This document shows positions 42,490-51,936 of a stretch of 64,000 nucleotides of DNA, piece by piece; position 1 is the first letter of the stretch, and each line of letters begins with the position of its first letter. The position numbers were made by a program, and so were the translations under genes. Location of the stretch: assembly GCA_028768525.1 (NCBI GenBank), contig CP054837.1:4150001-4214000 (forward strand). Direction: 5' to 3'. The DNA comes from Desulfobacter sp. (GTDB lineage Bacteria > Desulfobacterota > Desulfobacteria > Desulfobacterales > Desulfobacteraceae). A model generated the notes under the pieces. It did no database searches. It had not been told where the DNA came from and saw only the letters and a program-made list of their open reading frames with translations.

Positions 42490-43335
42490 CTAGGTGTCGC
42501 TGATCAGGTCTGTGAACGCATCCTGAAGGGTTCGGGTCACAGGGCCGGGGGCACCGGTGCCCACGGAAGCGCCGTCAATGGACACCACCGGGGTAATTTC
42601 CGTGGTGGTTCCGGTGATAAAGGCCTCGGTGACCTTGTCCAGATCTGTCCTGAAGACGGGCCCTTCCCTGAAGGCCAGTCCCTTTTCTGCGGCCAGTTCC
42701 AGAATCACCTTCCGGGTGATGCCGTGGAGGATGTAATTGGAGGCCGGGGCCGTGACCAGGCAGCCGTCCATGACGGCAAAGAAATTGGAGTGGGTGCCTT
42801 CCATGATTACCCCGTCCCGGACGAAGAGGGCCTCTTTGGCACCCTTTTCAACAGCTTCCTGGTTGGCCAGGACATTGGCCGTGAGGGCCACGGTTTTCAT
42901 GTCGCACCGGGCCCATCTGTTGTCCGGCACCGTGATCACCGGGATGCCGTCTTCCCGGGAGGTGACGGTTCGGGTGGGGTCGAAGAGGGCCGCGGAGGCG
43001 AATACCGTGGGCGCCGGGGACGGATCCGGGAACGCATGGCCCCGGGGCGCCACCCCCCGGGTGATCTGGAAATAGACCGTGGCATCTCCCTTGAGTTCGT
43101 TTTTCTCCAGCAGGGTCTCGGCCACCCCCTCCAGGTCGGAAAAATCCGTCACCCCCAGCCGCAGATGGGCGGCTCCCGCATTGAGGCGGTCAATATGGTC
43201 TTTGGCCCTGAACAGTTTTTTCCGGTAGGCCCGGATAACCTCATAGAGACCGTCGGCAAATAAAAAGCCCCGGTCGTCCGGAGAAATGGTGATCTCGTCC
43301 TTTTCCAGGTATTCACCGTTGAAATATGCAATCAT
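42490..43335 (-). CDS. D-amino-acid transaminase (class IV aminotransferase)
   Basis: The 281-residue PLP enzyme of fold type IV has ISPDDRGFLFADGLYEVIRAY, the active-site lysine region CDMKTVALTANVLANQEA, GVIMEGTHSNFFAV and FITGTTTEITPVVSIDG. The pattern is closest to D-alanine transaminase (Dat), which interconverts D-alanine and D-glutamate for peptidoglycan; branched-chain enzymes look similar. The ATG at 43335 (MIAYFNGEYL) is taken as start because the family begins there and AAGGAT stands upstream. The purF-like gene ends 26 bases upstream on the same strand, so the two are probably co-transcribed. Confidence 0.88.
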   Translation of the reverse strand: MIAYFNGEYLEKDEITISPDDRGFLFADGLYEVIRAYRKKLFRAKDHIDRLNAGAAHLRLGVTDFSDLEGVAETLLEKNELKGDATVYFQITRGVAPRGHAFPDPSPAPTVFASAALFDPTRTVTSREDGIPVITVPDNRWARCDMKTVALTANVLANQEAVEKGAKEALFVRDGVIMEGTHSNFFAVMDGCLVTAPASNYILHGITRKVILELAAEKGLAFREGPVFRTDLDKVTEAFITGTTTEITPVVSIDGASVGTGAPGPVTRTLQDAFTDLISDT

Positions 43336-43361
43336 TCTATTATTATCCTTGTCTTTATTAT

Positions 43362-44765
43362 TTAAAAATAGGAAGAGCCGTCCCAGCAGTGGGTACAAAG
43401 CTTCTCCTTGGGCAGGCCCACGGCCCGGACCAGGTCGTCCAGGGTCTGGTATCTCAGGCTGGTAAGTTTAAGGCGTTCCACTATTTTTTCAAGCATCCGG
43501 CCGTGTTTTTCAGATCCGGCCACGGCATAGTCCCCGAGATCGGCGTCGTCCCTGCCTTCCAGCTCATAGATGGCCCTGCGGCCGGCCAGGTCCAGGGTGG
43601 AACGGGAGGTGGAGAAGTTCAAAAATTCACAGGGGTGGATGAGGCAGGGGCAGGCAATGCGCATGTGGACTTCTCTGGCCCCAAATTCGTAGAGGATTTC
43701 GGTATTGTCCTGGAGCTGGGTCCCCCGGACCACGGAGTCGTCGCAGAAAATAATCCGTTTGCCCTCAATGATCTCCCGGACGGGAATCAGTTTCATCCGG
43801 GCCACAAGGTCCCGCATTTTCTGGTTCTGGGGCATGAAACTCCGGGGCCAGGTGGGGGTGTATTTCACATAGGGGCGCATATAGGGGATGCGGCTTTCAT
43901 TGGCAAAGCCGATGGCATGGCCGATGCCCGAATCCGGGATGCCGGCCACCAGATCCGCCCCGCAGGTTTCGTTTTTGGCCAGGGCCGCTCCGCAGTTGTA
44001 GCGCACCTGTTCGGTATTGATGCCCTCGTAGGTGGATGCGGGGTAGCCGTAATAGACCCAGAGAAAGGAGCAGACCTGCATCTTTTCCCCAGGGGGGCGC
44101 ACCTGCTCAAAGCCTTCCGGGGTCATTTTGATGATTTCCCCGGGGCCGGGAAAGTATGCGGTTTCAAATCCAAGGTTTGAAAAGGCACTGGACTCGGAGC
44201 TGACGGCACAGGCGTTTTCCCGCCGGCCCATGATGAGCGGGGTTCTGCCCAGGCGGTCCCGGGCCGCATAGATGCAGGAATCGGTAAGCACCAGCATGGA
44301 GCAGGAGCCCTTGATCCTTTCCTGGGCCAGGGCGATGCCCTCTTCAATGGATGATCCCCGGCAGATCAGGGTGGCCACAAGTTCCGTGGGATTGATGCCC
44401 CCCCGGCTGGTTTCGGCAAAATGGATGTTGCCCTTAAGCTCTGCGGCGGCCAGTTCTTCCAGGTTGGCGATTCTGCCCACCATGACCACGGCAAACTGCC
44501 CCAGGTGGGAGTGGATGATAATGGGCTGGGAATCGGTGTCGCTGATGACGCCCAGGCCCATGCGTCCCGTAAGCCTGTCCAGACTGGATTCGAATTTGGA
44601 TCTGAAATAGGCATTTTCCAGGCTGTGGATGGTCCGGTTGAACCGGCCCTCCCCGTATGTGACCAATCCGGCCCGCTTGGTTCCCAAATGGGATAGATAA
44701 TCCGTTCCGTAAAAGAGTTCCGTATTGCACTCCGCCTTTGACGCACATCCGAAAAGACCGCCCAT
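43362..44765 (-). CDS. Amidophosphoribosyltransferase-like protein lacking the N-terminal nucleophile Cys
   Basis: The 467-residue protein has an N-terminal Ntn-type glutaminase-like domain and a C-terminal phosphoribosyltransferase domain with an intact PRPP loop (RIIFCDDSVVRGTQLQDN). Normal PurF enzymes start, after processing, with CG(V/I)FGI; here the start is MGGLFGCASKAEC, so the nucleophile position holds Gly2 and no cysteine can be exposed as residue 1. Similar MGGxFG-starting proteins exist, to my memory, in Bacteroidetes and Clostridia. It may use free ammonia or have another role. The C-terminal CTHCWDGSSYF could bind a metal cluster. Co-transcribed with the transaminase gene downstream. 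Confidence 0.85.
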   Translation of the reverse strand: MGGLFGCASKAECNTELFYGTDYLSHLGTKRAGLVTYGEGRFNRTIHSLENAYFRSKFESSLDRLTGRMGLGVISDTDSQPIIIHSHLGQFAVVMVGRIANLEELAAAELKGNIHFAETSRGGINPTELVATLICRGSSIEEGIALAQERIKGSCSMLVLTDSCIYAARDRLGRTPLIMGRRENACAVSSESSAFSNLGFETAYFPGPGEIIKMTPEGFEQVRPPGEKMQVCSFLWVYYGYPASTYEGINTEQVRYNCGAALAKNETCGADLVAGIPDSGIGHAIGFANESRIPYMRPYVKYTPTWPRSFMPQNQKMRDLVARMKLIPVREIIEGKRIIFCDDSVVRGTQLQDNTEILYEFGAREVHMRIACPCLIHPCEFLNFSTSRSTLDLAGRRAIYELEGRDDADLGDYAVAGSEKHGRMLEKIVERLKLTSLRYQTLDDLVRAVGLPKEKLCTHCWDGSSYF

Positions 44766-44887
44766 CTCAACAATTCTCCGTCACTTTAGATTCAATGCCG
44801 CGTTAACAAAACATCCCTCACTTAATCGAATCATTAATGTAAATCAATCTTTTTATTCGCCGGGTTTAATCCGGTGTGATGGAAATA

Positions 44888-47245
44888 TTACCGGGGGGAG
44901 AGGGGCAGCCGGATGATGAACCGGGTGCCCTTGCCGGGCTCGGAATCCACATCCATGGTGCCCTGGTGGTTTTCCGTGATGATGAAATAGGAGACGGACA
45001 GCCCCAGGCCCGTGCCGATGCCCACGGGCTTGGTGGTGAAAAAGGGCTCGAATATCCGTTTTTTTACGTCCGGCGCCATGCCCGGGCCGTTGTCCTGGAT
45101 TTCAATGCGGAGCATCTCCGTCTGTGTTTCATGGGAAAGGCGGAGAATGAATACGGATTCCCCGGGATGGTCCGCCATGGCCTGGGCCCCGTTGTTCAGT
45201 ATGTTCAGCAGGACCTGCTGGATTTTGCCCCGTTCGCAGGCAATAAAGGGGACATCCTCTTCATATTCTTTTTTTATGGCAATGGTTTTAAAGTCGTAAT
45301 GTTTTTTCAGGTCGTAGTCCGTGGCTGCGATGTCCAGGGTTTTGTCCAGGAGCTGGACCGGGTCGCAGGTGGAGAAGGTGGCGTCGCCCTTCCTGGCAAA
45401 ACTGAGCATATTATTTACGATTTCGGCCATGCGGGTGCCGGAGTCGGTGATGGACAGGATGATCTGGGGAATTTCCCTGGCGTCCATGAAGGCTTTGATG
45501 GCCGCCATGGTGGTGCCGGTTTCCTCGGCCGCCTGTATATTTGCGGGCATTGCGGTGTCGGTGAGGCGGTTGGTCAGCAGGGAGGCATTCTGCATCACCC
45601 CTGCCAGGGGATTGTTGATTTCATGGGCCATGCCTGCGGCAAGGCCGCCCACGGATAGCATTTTCTCATTCTGGATCAGAATCTCTTCCATGCGCATGGT
45701 TTCTGTAACATCGTCGATACGGAGCACGGCTCCCCGGCCGCCGGACACGGGAAATACCGTTATGGTTTCAAAGCGGGTGCCGGCCTCTTTAGAGGCATGG
45801 GGGGTTTTCAGAATCTGGCCCGATAGGTTCGCCTCCAGGCTCTCTTTTATCCGGGCCAGATGATGTCCGATGCGGGGAAGACAGTCTCTGATCGGGCTCC
45901 CCATGGCTGTTTCTGCATCGATTCCTGTTTCATCTCCGGCTTTTTTATTCCAGAGGGTAACGGCCATGGCTGTATCGATACCGATGATCATTGAGGGCAT
46001 GGAGTCAATGATATCGGCCAGGTAGCTTCTCAGGTCCTCAAGTTTTTTTTCGGTGTGTTCCCGGTTTCGGATTTCTGAATGAATCTCATTTTGATAGGCA
46101 TCCAGGCGTTCCATGAAACGGTTGAAGCTCATGGACAGCTTTCCGATTTCATCCTGCCTGTTTTCATTGAGCCAGTTGTGACCCATGGGGGAGGTCAGAT
46201 CCCCATCGGCCCCTTTTTCAAAGCGGCGGATGAATTGTCGCAAGGGGCGTGTGATGGAGGTGCTCACCGCCATGGCCACAAAACCGGTGATGATCACCGA
46301 CAATACCAAAATGATGATAAAGCTGGTCCGCAGTTCGGAAAGGGGGGAGAAGACTTCCGCCGTATAGGAAGAGGATGCAACTATCCAGTCAAATTCAGGA
46401 ATATAGGAAAAGGCGACAAATTTTTCCCTGGGAACCGGTTCCGAGGGGTTCTTCCAATGATAGGTCAGATACCCGTTTTTTTTGCGGATCATCTCCTGGA
46501 CAAAGTCAACCTGGTTGACGTCCCTGATGTCATAGAAGTTGCCTTTAACCTCTGGATGGATGATGGTGTTGCCCTGTGTATCAAATATGTAGGAATAGCC
46601 GGTTTTTCCAAAGGTCAGCCCCAGGACCTGGTCTCTGAAATCTTTAATGGTAACGAGCCTGGAAAATTCGGATTTATAGGAGGAGACGGATATAATCCAG
46701 TCCCAGGGTTCGAAATAGCTCATGTACATAGCTTTGGGCCGTGCCTTTTTTTCGCCTGGATTTTTCCAGTTGTATTCCAGATATCCTTTTTTGCGGCGGA
46801 TCTGTTCCTGGATGAACGCCCAGCCGGCCACATTGGTCCCCCTCACCCCGTCACGGGGGTGGATTACGACTTTCCCACTGCTGTCGATGCAGTAAATATA
46901 GCCGGTTTCTCCGACGGTCTGGCTGAGCAGGGTGCGGGCCGCCTGTTCCCTGGCCGCGGCCTGGGAAACGCCCTTTTGTTGGGATTCCAGGTAAATGTGG
47001 GTGACGATTTCAAGATTTTTTTCCGCAATGGCCCGCAGGTGGTTTTTAATGGAGACCATGGCTGCAGTTTCCACCATGTCGGTGATGGTCTGGTTGGACT
47101 TGTTCAGTTCCGCCCGGATCCGGTCCTCAATATTTTTTTTGACCTGGAAGAAAAGAAGGGTGAAACTGGCGGCAAGGATAATGATGGAAACCGTTGCAAA
47201 ACTTAAAAACAGTTTATTTCGTATGGATAGGTTTTTAAATACCAT
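44888..47245 (-). CDS. Cache-domain sensor histidine kinase
   Basis: The 785-residue protein has a membrane helix near residues 12-33 and a large periplasmic double Cache region with two repeats (GYLEYNWKNPGEKKARPKAM and GYLTYHWKNPSEPVPREKFV). A second membrane helix near 310-330 is followed by HAMP, a PAS segment (LADIIDSMPSMIIGIDTAMAV), HisKA with His541 in AAGMAHEINNPLAG, and an HATPase domain ending in GTGLGLSVSYFII. It senses a small molecule outside the cell membrane. No response regulator lies next to it. Its start overlaps the apbE stop by one base, so it is translated in coupling with apbE. Confidence 0.93.
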   Translation of the reverse strand: MVFKNLSIRNKLFLSFATVSIIILAASFTLLFFQVKKNIEDRIRAELNKSNQTITDMVETAAMVSIKNHLRAIAEKNLEIVTHIYLESQQKGVSQAAAREQAARTLLSQTVGETGYIYCIDSSGKVVIHPRDGVRGTNVAGWAFIQEQIRRKKGYLEYNWKNPGEKKARPKAMYMSYFEPWDWIISVSSYKSEFSRLVTIKDFRDQVLGLTFGKTGYSYIFDTQGNTIIHPEVKGNFYDIRDVNQVDFVQEMIRKKNGYLTYHWKNPSEPVPREKFVAFSYIPEFDWIVASSSYTAEVFSPLSELRTSFIIILVLSVIITGFVAMAVSTSITRPLRQFIRRFEKGADGDLTSPMGHNWLNENRQDEIGKLSMSFNRFMERLDAYQNEIHSEIRNREHTEKKLEDLRSYLADIIDSMPSMIIGIDTAMAVTLWNKKAGDETGIDAETAMGSPIRDCLPRIGHHLARIKESLEANLSGQILKTPHASKEAGTRFETITVFPVSGGRGAVLRIDDVTETMRMEEILIQNEKMLSVGGLAAGMAHEINNPLAGVMQNASLLTNRLTDTAMPANIQAAEETGTTMAAIKAFMDAREIPQIILSITDSGTRMAEIVNNMLSFARKGDATFSTCDPVQLLDKTLDIAATDYDLKKHYDFKTIAIKKEYEEDVPFIACERGKIQQVLLNILNNGAQAMADHPGESVFILRLSHETQTEMLRIEIQDNGPGMAPDVKKRIFEPFFTTKPVGIGTGLGLSVSYFIITENHQGTMDVDSEPGKGTRFIIRLPLSPR

Positions 47246-48267
47246 CAGTCCATCTCAAAGGCCTTGAATCCCTTGGACCTCACCGGGATAAGGGAGCTGC
47301 CATCGTTTTTGATAATGAGGCATTCGATGTCGGCCAGGCCGTTGACCAGGTCAATGGCGCTGTCCGTATCCATGACCATCAATGCGGTGGCCAGGCCGTC
47401 GGCAATGGTGCAGTTTTTTGCGATGACCGACGCGCTGACCACCCTGTTGTCCACCGGGTATCCTGTGTCAGGATGGATGATATGGGAATAGGTTTTGCCG
47501 TTGATCTCGAAAAAATTTCTGTAATTACCGCTGGTGGCAATGGCCATGTTATCCAGGGTCACCACCCGGTAAAGCCCGGAATTGACGGTGCCCTTTACCG
47601 GGCGTGAAATGCCCACGGACCATGGTTTCCCCTTTATGTTCCGGCCGCCTCCGGCCAGCTCCCCGCCGATTTCGATCAGATAGTCTGTAATGCCGGCATC
47701 CGGAAATAGCCGGGCGATTTCATCCACCCCGTACCCCTTGGCAATGGAGCCCAGGTCCAGGGTAAGCCCGGCCTCGGTTTTGGTCAGGGTCCGGCCTTTG
47801 AGCACCAGTTTATCGAAACCGGTGCGGGCCAAAGCCGCTTTTATCTCCCGGGGAGCCGGCAGGGCCGGTGCCTTGTCCCTGACGCCGAATCCCCAGAGGT
47901 CCACCAGGGGTTTGACCGTGCCGTCCCAGGCCCCCCCGCTTAAGGCGTGGAGCCGGCGGCATTGTTCCAGCACCCTTGAAAAATCCGTCGACAGTTTAAA
48001 CGGGGTATGGGGCGGACCGGCGTTGAACCGGGATATCTCACTGTTTTTCTGGAACATGGAGAGCTGGGTGTTGACCTCCCTGAGCCGGATGTTAACCTTT
48101 TTTTTCCACAGGGGGAGAGACACCGGTTGATTACTGATAAATTTAATCCGGTAAAAGGTGCCCATGGTTTTGCCGGTGAAAACATACTCCCTGGCGGAAG
48201 CAGTAAAGACTGTGGCGACCAGAAGGGTGGCAAGCAGTATGACGGAAAATAGATGTATTCGACGCAT
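47245..48267 (-). CDS. apbE: FAD:protein FMN transferase
   Basis: The 340-residue protein has a signal peptide (LFSVILLATLLVATVFTASA) and the ApbE pattern: FTGKTMGTFYRIKF, LDLGSIAKGYGVDEIARLF, EIGGELAGGGRNIKGKPW, SHIIHPDTGYPVDNR. It attaches FMN from FAD to a threonine of exported flavoproteins such as Nqr/Rnf subunits. No Rnf or Nqr genes lie in the window. It is the first gene of an operon with the Cache kinase, with which it shares a base, an unusual pairing that may indicate a redox signal. Confidence 0.94.
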   Translation of the reverse strand: MRRIHLFSVILLATLLVATVFTASAREYVFTGKTMGTFYRIKFISNQPVSLPLWKKKVNIRLREVNTQLSMFQKNSEISRFNAGPPHTPFKLSTDFSRVLEQCRRLHALSGGAWDGTVKPLVDLWGFGVRDKAPALPAPREIKAALARTGFDKLVLKGRTLTKTEAGLTLDLGSIAKGYGVDEIARLFPDAGITDYLIEIGGELAGGGRNIKGKPWSVGISRPVKGTVNSGLYRVVTLDNMAIATSGNYRNFFEINGKTYSHIIHPDTGYPVDNRVVSASVIAKNCTIADGLATALMVMDTDSAIDLVNGLADIECLIIKNDGSSLIPVRSKGFKAFEMD

Positions 48268-48706
48268 TGTTTATCTTTACCCCAATAGAGTTGGCAAGAT
48301 CATTATCATGGTGTTTCAGGGTACTATATCCGCCAGGGGAGTTCAAACCAAAAACCTCAATCCCCGTGAAATAATAGTAAGGGGTTCAGATGGCCCGCCG
48401 CGCCCGTGGACAGGGCCATTTAAGAATCGTAATAAAAGAAGGGGTAGGAATCCCACAGCACCGGCCCTGCCTCGGGTCAGATTTTACTTTTTCAATATCG
48501 AAATCAATGCCAAGAACAATGTCGCCATGGCGGCGTTTCATTTCATCATAGGCGCTTGTAAAGTATCGTTGTTTCCCTGATAGAAACGACTTGACATATA
48601 CCACATAGTGGTAAAACTCATCATAAGGGTTTGTTGTTCAAAGTTGAATTTCAACTATAGCAGACTTACTTACGAAGAAAATTTTTATTGAACATAGAGG
48701 GGAAAA
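48268..48706. other. 439-base intergenic region upstream of wrbA
   Basis: No convincing gene is present. It holds the wrbA promoter/operator candidate near its end. In the middle (about 48380-48530) a GC-rich patch meets the stretch GGGTCAGATTTTACTTTT (48475-48492), which resembles sequence I associate with REP/RAYT transposon debris; the assignment is weak. Short frames on both strands here lack protein-like composition. Confidence 0.45.
48591..48613 (+). promoter_or_regulatory. wrbA promoter -35 with adjacent operator palindrome
   Basis: TTGACA at 48591-48596 is followed at once by the perfect palindrome TACCAC-ATA-GTGGTA (48599-48613), lying in the expected spacer. A good -10 is not visible. 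The site is about 95 bases before the wrbA ATG. Confidence 0.5.
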
Positions 48707-49303
48707 ATGAAAAAAGTACTGGTTCTATATTACTCAATGTATGGTCATGTTGAAACAATGGCAGACGCTGTGGCTAAGGGGGCTGGTTCAGTCGATGGTG
48801 TCGATGTAACAATCAAAAGAGTGCCAGAGATCATGTCTGAAGAGATCGCGCGCAATGCTGGTGCCAAAATTGAGCAAGACGCCCCTATTGCGGACCCAAA
48901 AGAATTGGATCAATATGATGCAATTCTTTTTGGCACTCCCACCAGATTTGGAAACATGGCCTCCCAAATGCGCAACTTTTTGGATCAAACCGGGAGTTTA
49001 TGGATGGACGGTGCATTGGTCGGCAAGGTCGGCAGCGTGTTTACAAGCACCGGGACAGGCGGTGGAAATGAAACCACAATTCAGTCATTCCATACCACAC
49101 TTTTTCACCATGGAATGATCGTCGTCGGGTTGCCATATTCCTGTCAAGATTTAATGGATATATCGCAAGCAAAAGGCGGTTCCCCATTGGGCGCCGGAAT
49201 GCTTGCAGGTGGAGATGGGTCAAGACAAGCCTCTGAAGTCGAATTATCAATGGCTCAATTCCAAGGCAGGCACGTTGCAGAAACGGTGAAAAGAATGTCC
49301 TGA
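48707..49303 (+). CDS. wrbA: WrbA-type NAD(P)H:quinone oxidoreductase
   Basis: The 198-residue flavodoxin-fold protein has KVLVLYYSMYGHVETMADAV, the family's FGTPTRFGNMASQMRNFLDQTGSLW (in parts) and FTSTGTGGGNETTIQSFH, ending AQFQGRHVAETVK. It reduces quinones by two electrons using FMN, protecting against redox cycling. Its base composition and codon choice (many A/T-ending codons such as AAA, ATT, CAA) differ clearly from the GC-rich genes on both sides, suggesting recent acquisition. It has its own promoter with a palindromic operator, and an imperfect hairpin follows the stop. A good ribosome-binding site (GAGGGG) precedes the ATG. Confidence 0.95.
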   Translation: MKKVLVLYYSMYGHVETMADAVAKGAGSVDGVDVTIKRVPEIMSEEIARNAGAKIEQDAPIADPKELDQYDAILFGTPTRFGNMASQMRNFLDQTGSLWMDGALVGKVGSVFTSTGTGGGNETTIQSFHTTLFHHGMIVVGLPYSCQDLMDISQAKGGSPLGAGMLAGGDGSRQASEVELSMAQFQGRHVAETVKRMS

Positions 49304-49318
49304 AGTCCTAATCCAGTT

Positions 49319-49375
49319 AAATCCAGCCGGCCCAGAAAAGGATTGTTTCGCTCTAATTTTTGGGTCGGCTGATTT
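49319..49375 (+). terminator. Imperfect hairpin downstream of wrbA
   Basis: AAATCCAGCCGGCCCA (49319-49334) pairs with TGGGTCGGCTGATTT (49361-49375) with one bulge and one G-T pair, around a 26-base loop. No T-run follows, so termination is uncertain. Confidence 0.45.
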
Positions 49376-49491
49376 AAACCATTGTTCCTGTCTTATCTAA
49401 ATGCGTGACTCCATGTATGCGGAGATGCTCCCTTCCCCCGGCGTGCATAAATTGGTATGATGCCCCAAAAAATAAGGATGGGAATAGCCCT

Positions 49492-51888
49492 ATGCAATTG
49501 TTTATAGATTTTGAGGAAATGACCCGGGTCTTTGCCCAGGCAGCCGGCCAGGACCGGTTTCAGCTCTTTGAGCATGAAACCTATGAACTGCTGTCCGCCC
49601 TGGGATCGGAATCTGTGCCTGAATACCTGCTCTTTGCCAGGAACCACCGGCTGAATTCCGATGTCCTGGTGCCCTTTTTCGGGGAAAAGGTGGTGCTCAA
49701 GGTGGTCAGCCCCGATGTGGTGCACAAGTCCGATGTGGGCGGGGTCAAGGTGGTGCCCAAGATGGCCGGCAAGGTCAGGAGCGAAAGCCGGCGCATGGTG
49801 GACACCGTGTCCGAGCGGTTTGCCCGGGTGGTCGAGGCGAACCCGGACGCGGACCTGCCCCATTACCGGGGCCTGTCCGGCCGGAAGCTGCGGGATGCGG
49901 TGAACCGGCGGATCCATGGGGTGCTCATCACCCAGTACCTGCCCCCGGAATCCGATGCCCTGGGCAATGAACTGCTGGTCAGCCTGAGGTGGACGAGGGA
50001 ATTCGGCATGGTCATCACCGCGGGGCTGGGCGGGACGGACACCGAACTCTATGCCGAGCGGTTTCGTCTGGGCCAGGCCGTGATTTCCGCCTCAACAGCC
50101 CATGTCTCCGGGGAGGCCTTTTTCGATCTTTTCGCCAAAACCATTGCCTATGAAAAGCTCTCTGGCCAGACCCGGGGCGGGGAGCGCCTGGTTTCCGACG
50201 AGCAGCTTGTGGAGTGCTTCGGGGCCTTTATCGCCGTGGGCAATTATTTTTCCCCCATGAACCCAAAGGCCCCCTATGTGATTGAGGAGCTGGAGGTCAA
50301 TCCCTTTGCCCTGGTGGATTACGAGATGGTGCCCCTGGACGGGCTGTGTAAATTTTCCCTGCCCTTCCGGCCGCCGGCAGCCCGGGGCATCGACCGCATC
50401 GGCAGTTTGCTTCATCCCCAAACCCTTGCCATCATCGGGGTGTCGGCCACAAAGATGAATTTTGGCAGGAATATTTTAAAAAATTTGATCCGGGCCGGAT
50501 ATGACAGAAAGAATATCACCATTGTCAGTCCCAGTGCCAAAGAGATCGACGGGGTGGCCTGCGTCGAGGAGATAGGGCATCTTGGGGGGGTGGATCTGCT
50601 TGTGGTGGCCGTGGGCGCGGCCCAGGTCCCCTTTTTAATCGACGAGATCATTGACAACAATCTGGCCCGGAGCGTGATCCTCATCCCCGGCGGCATGGGG
50701 GAAACCGAGGATTCCCGGGAGCGGGCCCATGCGGTGACGGCAAAGATCCGCATGGCCCACGGCCGCAAGGGCGGGGGACCGGTCTTTTTAGGGGGGAACT
50801 GCCTGGGCATGATTTCCCGTTCCGGCGGCCTGGATACATTTTTTACCCCGGATGCCTGTGCGCCCAAGCGCATGGACAGGCCGGCGGCCCCGGTGGCCCT
50901 GATCAGCCAGAGCGGGGCCTTTGCCCTGGTACGCATGGCAAGCCTGGCCGCAGGCGATCCGGCCTACAATATCACCGTGGGCAACCAGATGGACCTGACC
51001 ATCGGGGATTTCATCACCTATATGGCCGATGTCGATGATGCCGGCATCATCGCCGTCTACGCCGAAGGGTTCCAGGATCTGGACGGTCTCCATGCCTGTA
51101 CCGGGATTTTAAAGGCGGTGCGCAGGGGCAAGGAGGTGCTGGTGTACAAGGCCGGCCGGACCCCCGAGGGGAAAAAGGCCACCTCCGGGCACACCGCATC
51201 CGTGGCCGGGGATTATATGGTCTGTACCTCCTGTCTCAGCCAGGCCGGTGCCCTGGTCACCGATTCCCTGGAGGAATTCGACGGCCTGGTGAACATGGCG
51301 GCCTATCTGCACGGCAAGGCGATCACCGGATTCCGGGTGGGGGCCATGAGCCCTGCGGGATTTGAAACCGTGGGCATTGCCGATTCCCTTGAATCAAGGG
51401 ATTGCTGCCTTGAACTGCCCCCCTTTGAGCCGGTGACCCGGGATGCCGTGGCAGACCTGTTCGACCTGGCCGGCCTGGCTGAGATCATGGATATCAAAAA
51501 TCCATTGGATCTTACCCCGGCGGCACCGGACGGGGTGTATACCGGCATTATTTCGGCCATGGCGGCGGATGATGCCATTGATGCCGTGGTGACCTCCCTG
51601 GGGTCCCTGGCCCCGGCCACGTCAGACACCCCGGCCCCGGACGCTGAGGACGGATTCACCAGCGGGCCGGAAAGCCTCTCCGCCATCCTGCCCGGGATTG
51701 TCCAGAACACCAGCAAGCCTGTGGTGGTATTTAACGATGCGGGCCGGGCCCACGAAGGGCTCAACCGGCGGCTCAGGGACAAGGGCATACCCGTGTTCCG
51801 GTCCTGCAGCCGGGCCATGGGGCTGCTGGCAAGGTATACGGCCTACCGGCTGCGCCTGGAAAATATCCGCAAAACCGGCGGGGAATAA
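49492..51888 (+). CDS. ADP-forming acyl-CoA synthetase, ATP-grasp-first fusion (copy 1)
   Basis: The 798-residue protein joins an N-terminal ATP-grasp/beta part with the phosphorylated-histidine candidate His78 (VVHKSDVGGVKVV). A CoA-binding domain follows (about residue 305 on, HPQTLAIIGVSATKMNFGRNIL), then succinyl-CoA-ligase-like domains with the second candidate His567 in TSGHTASVAGDYM. Such enzymes make acyl-CoA or, in reverse, ATP from acyl-CoA, ADP and phosphate. The usual fused form places the CoA-binding part first; here the order is reversed. The start at 49492 is chosen because both tandem copies then place the first histidine at residue 78. The acyl substrate is unknown. A related gene follows 48 bases later. 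Confidence 0.9.
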   Translation: MQLFIDFEEMTRVFAQAAGQDRFQLFEHETYELLSALGSESVPEYLLFARNHRLNSDVLVPFFGEKVVLKVVSPDVVHKSDVGGVKVVPKMAGKVRSESRRMVDTVSERFARVVEANPDADLPHYRGLSGRKLRDAVNRRIHGVLITQYLPPESDALGNELLVSLRWTREFGMVITAGLGGTDTELYAERFRLGQAVISASTAHVSGEAFFDLFAKTIAYEKLSGQTRGGERLVSDEQLVECFGAFIAVGNYFSPMNPKAPYVIEELEVNPFALVDYEMVPLDGLCKFSLPFRPPAARGIDRIGSLLHPQTLAIIGVSATKMNFGRNILKNLIRAGYDRKNITIVSPSAKEIDGVACVEEIGHLGGVDLLVVAVGAAQVPFLIDEIIDNNLARSVILIPGGMGETEDSRERAHAVTAKIRMAHGRKGGGPVFLGGNCLGMISRSGGLDTFFTPDACAPKRMDRPAAPVALISQSGAFALVRMASLAAGDPAYNITVGNQMDLTIGDFITYMADVDDAGIIAVYAEGFQDLDGLHACTGILKAVRRGKEVLVYKAGRTPEGKKATSGHTASVAGDYMVCTSCLSQAGALVTDSLEEFDGLVNMAAYLHGKAITGFRVGAMSPAGFETVGIADSLESRDCCLELPPFEPVTRDAVADLFDLAGLAEIMDIKNPLDLTPAAPDGVYTGIISAMAADDAIDAVVTSLGSLAPATSDTPAPDAEDGFTSGPESLSAILPGIVQNTSKPVVVFNDAGRAHEGLNRRLRDKGIPVFRSCSRAMGLLARYTAYRLRLENIRKTGGE

Positions 51889-51936
51889 GCCGCTGTAATT
51901 TTAAATTAACGTTTTTGCATGAAAATGGAGACCCCT

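Noticed and set aside
48386..48604. A 72-codon minus-strand frame in the wrbA upstream region, and a plus-strand frame starting MARRARGQGH at about 48390 resembling the start of a RAYT transposase
   Set aside because: The resemblance covers only a few residues, the frame is soon lost, and no His-x-His transposase motif follows. At most it is mobile-element debris.
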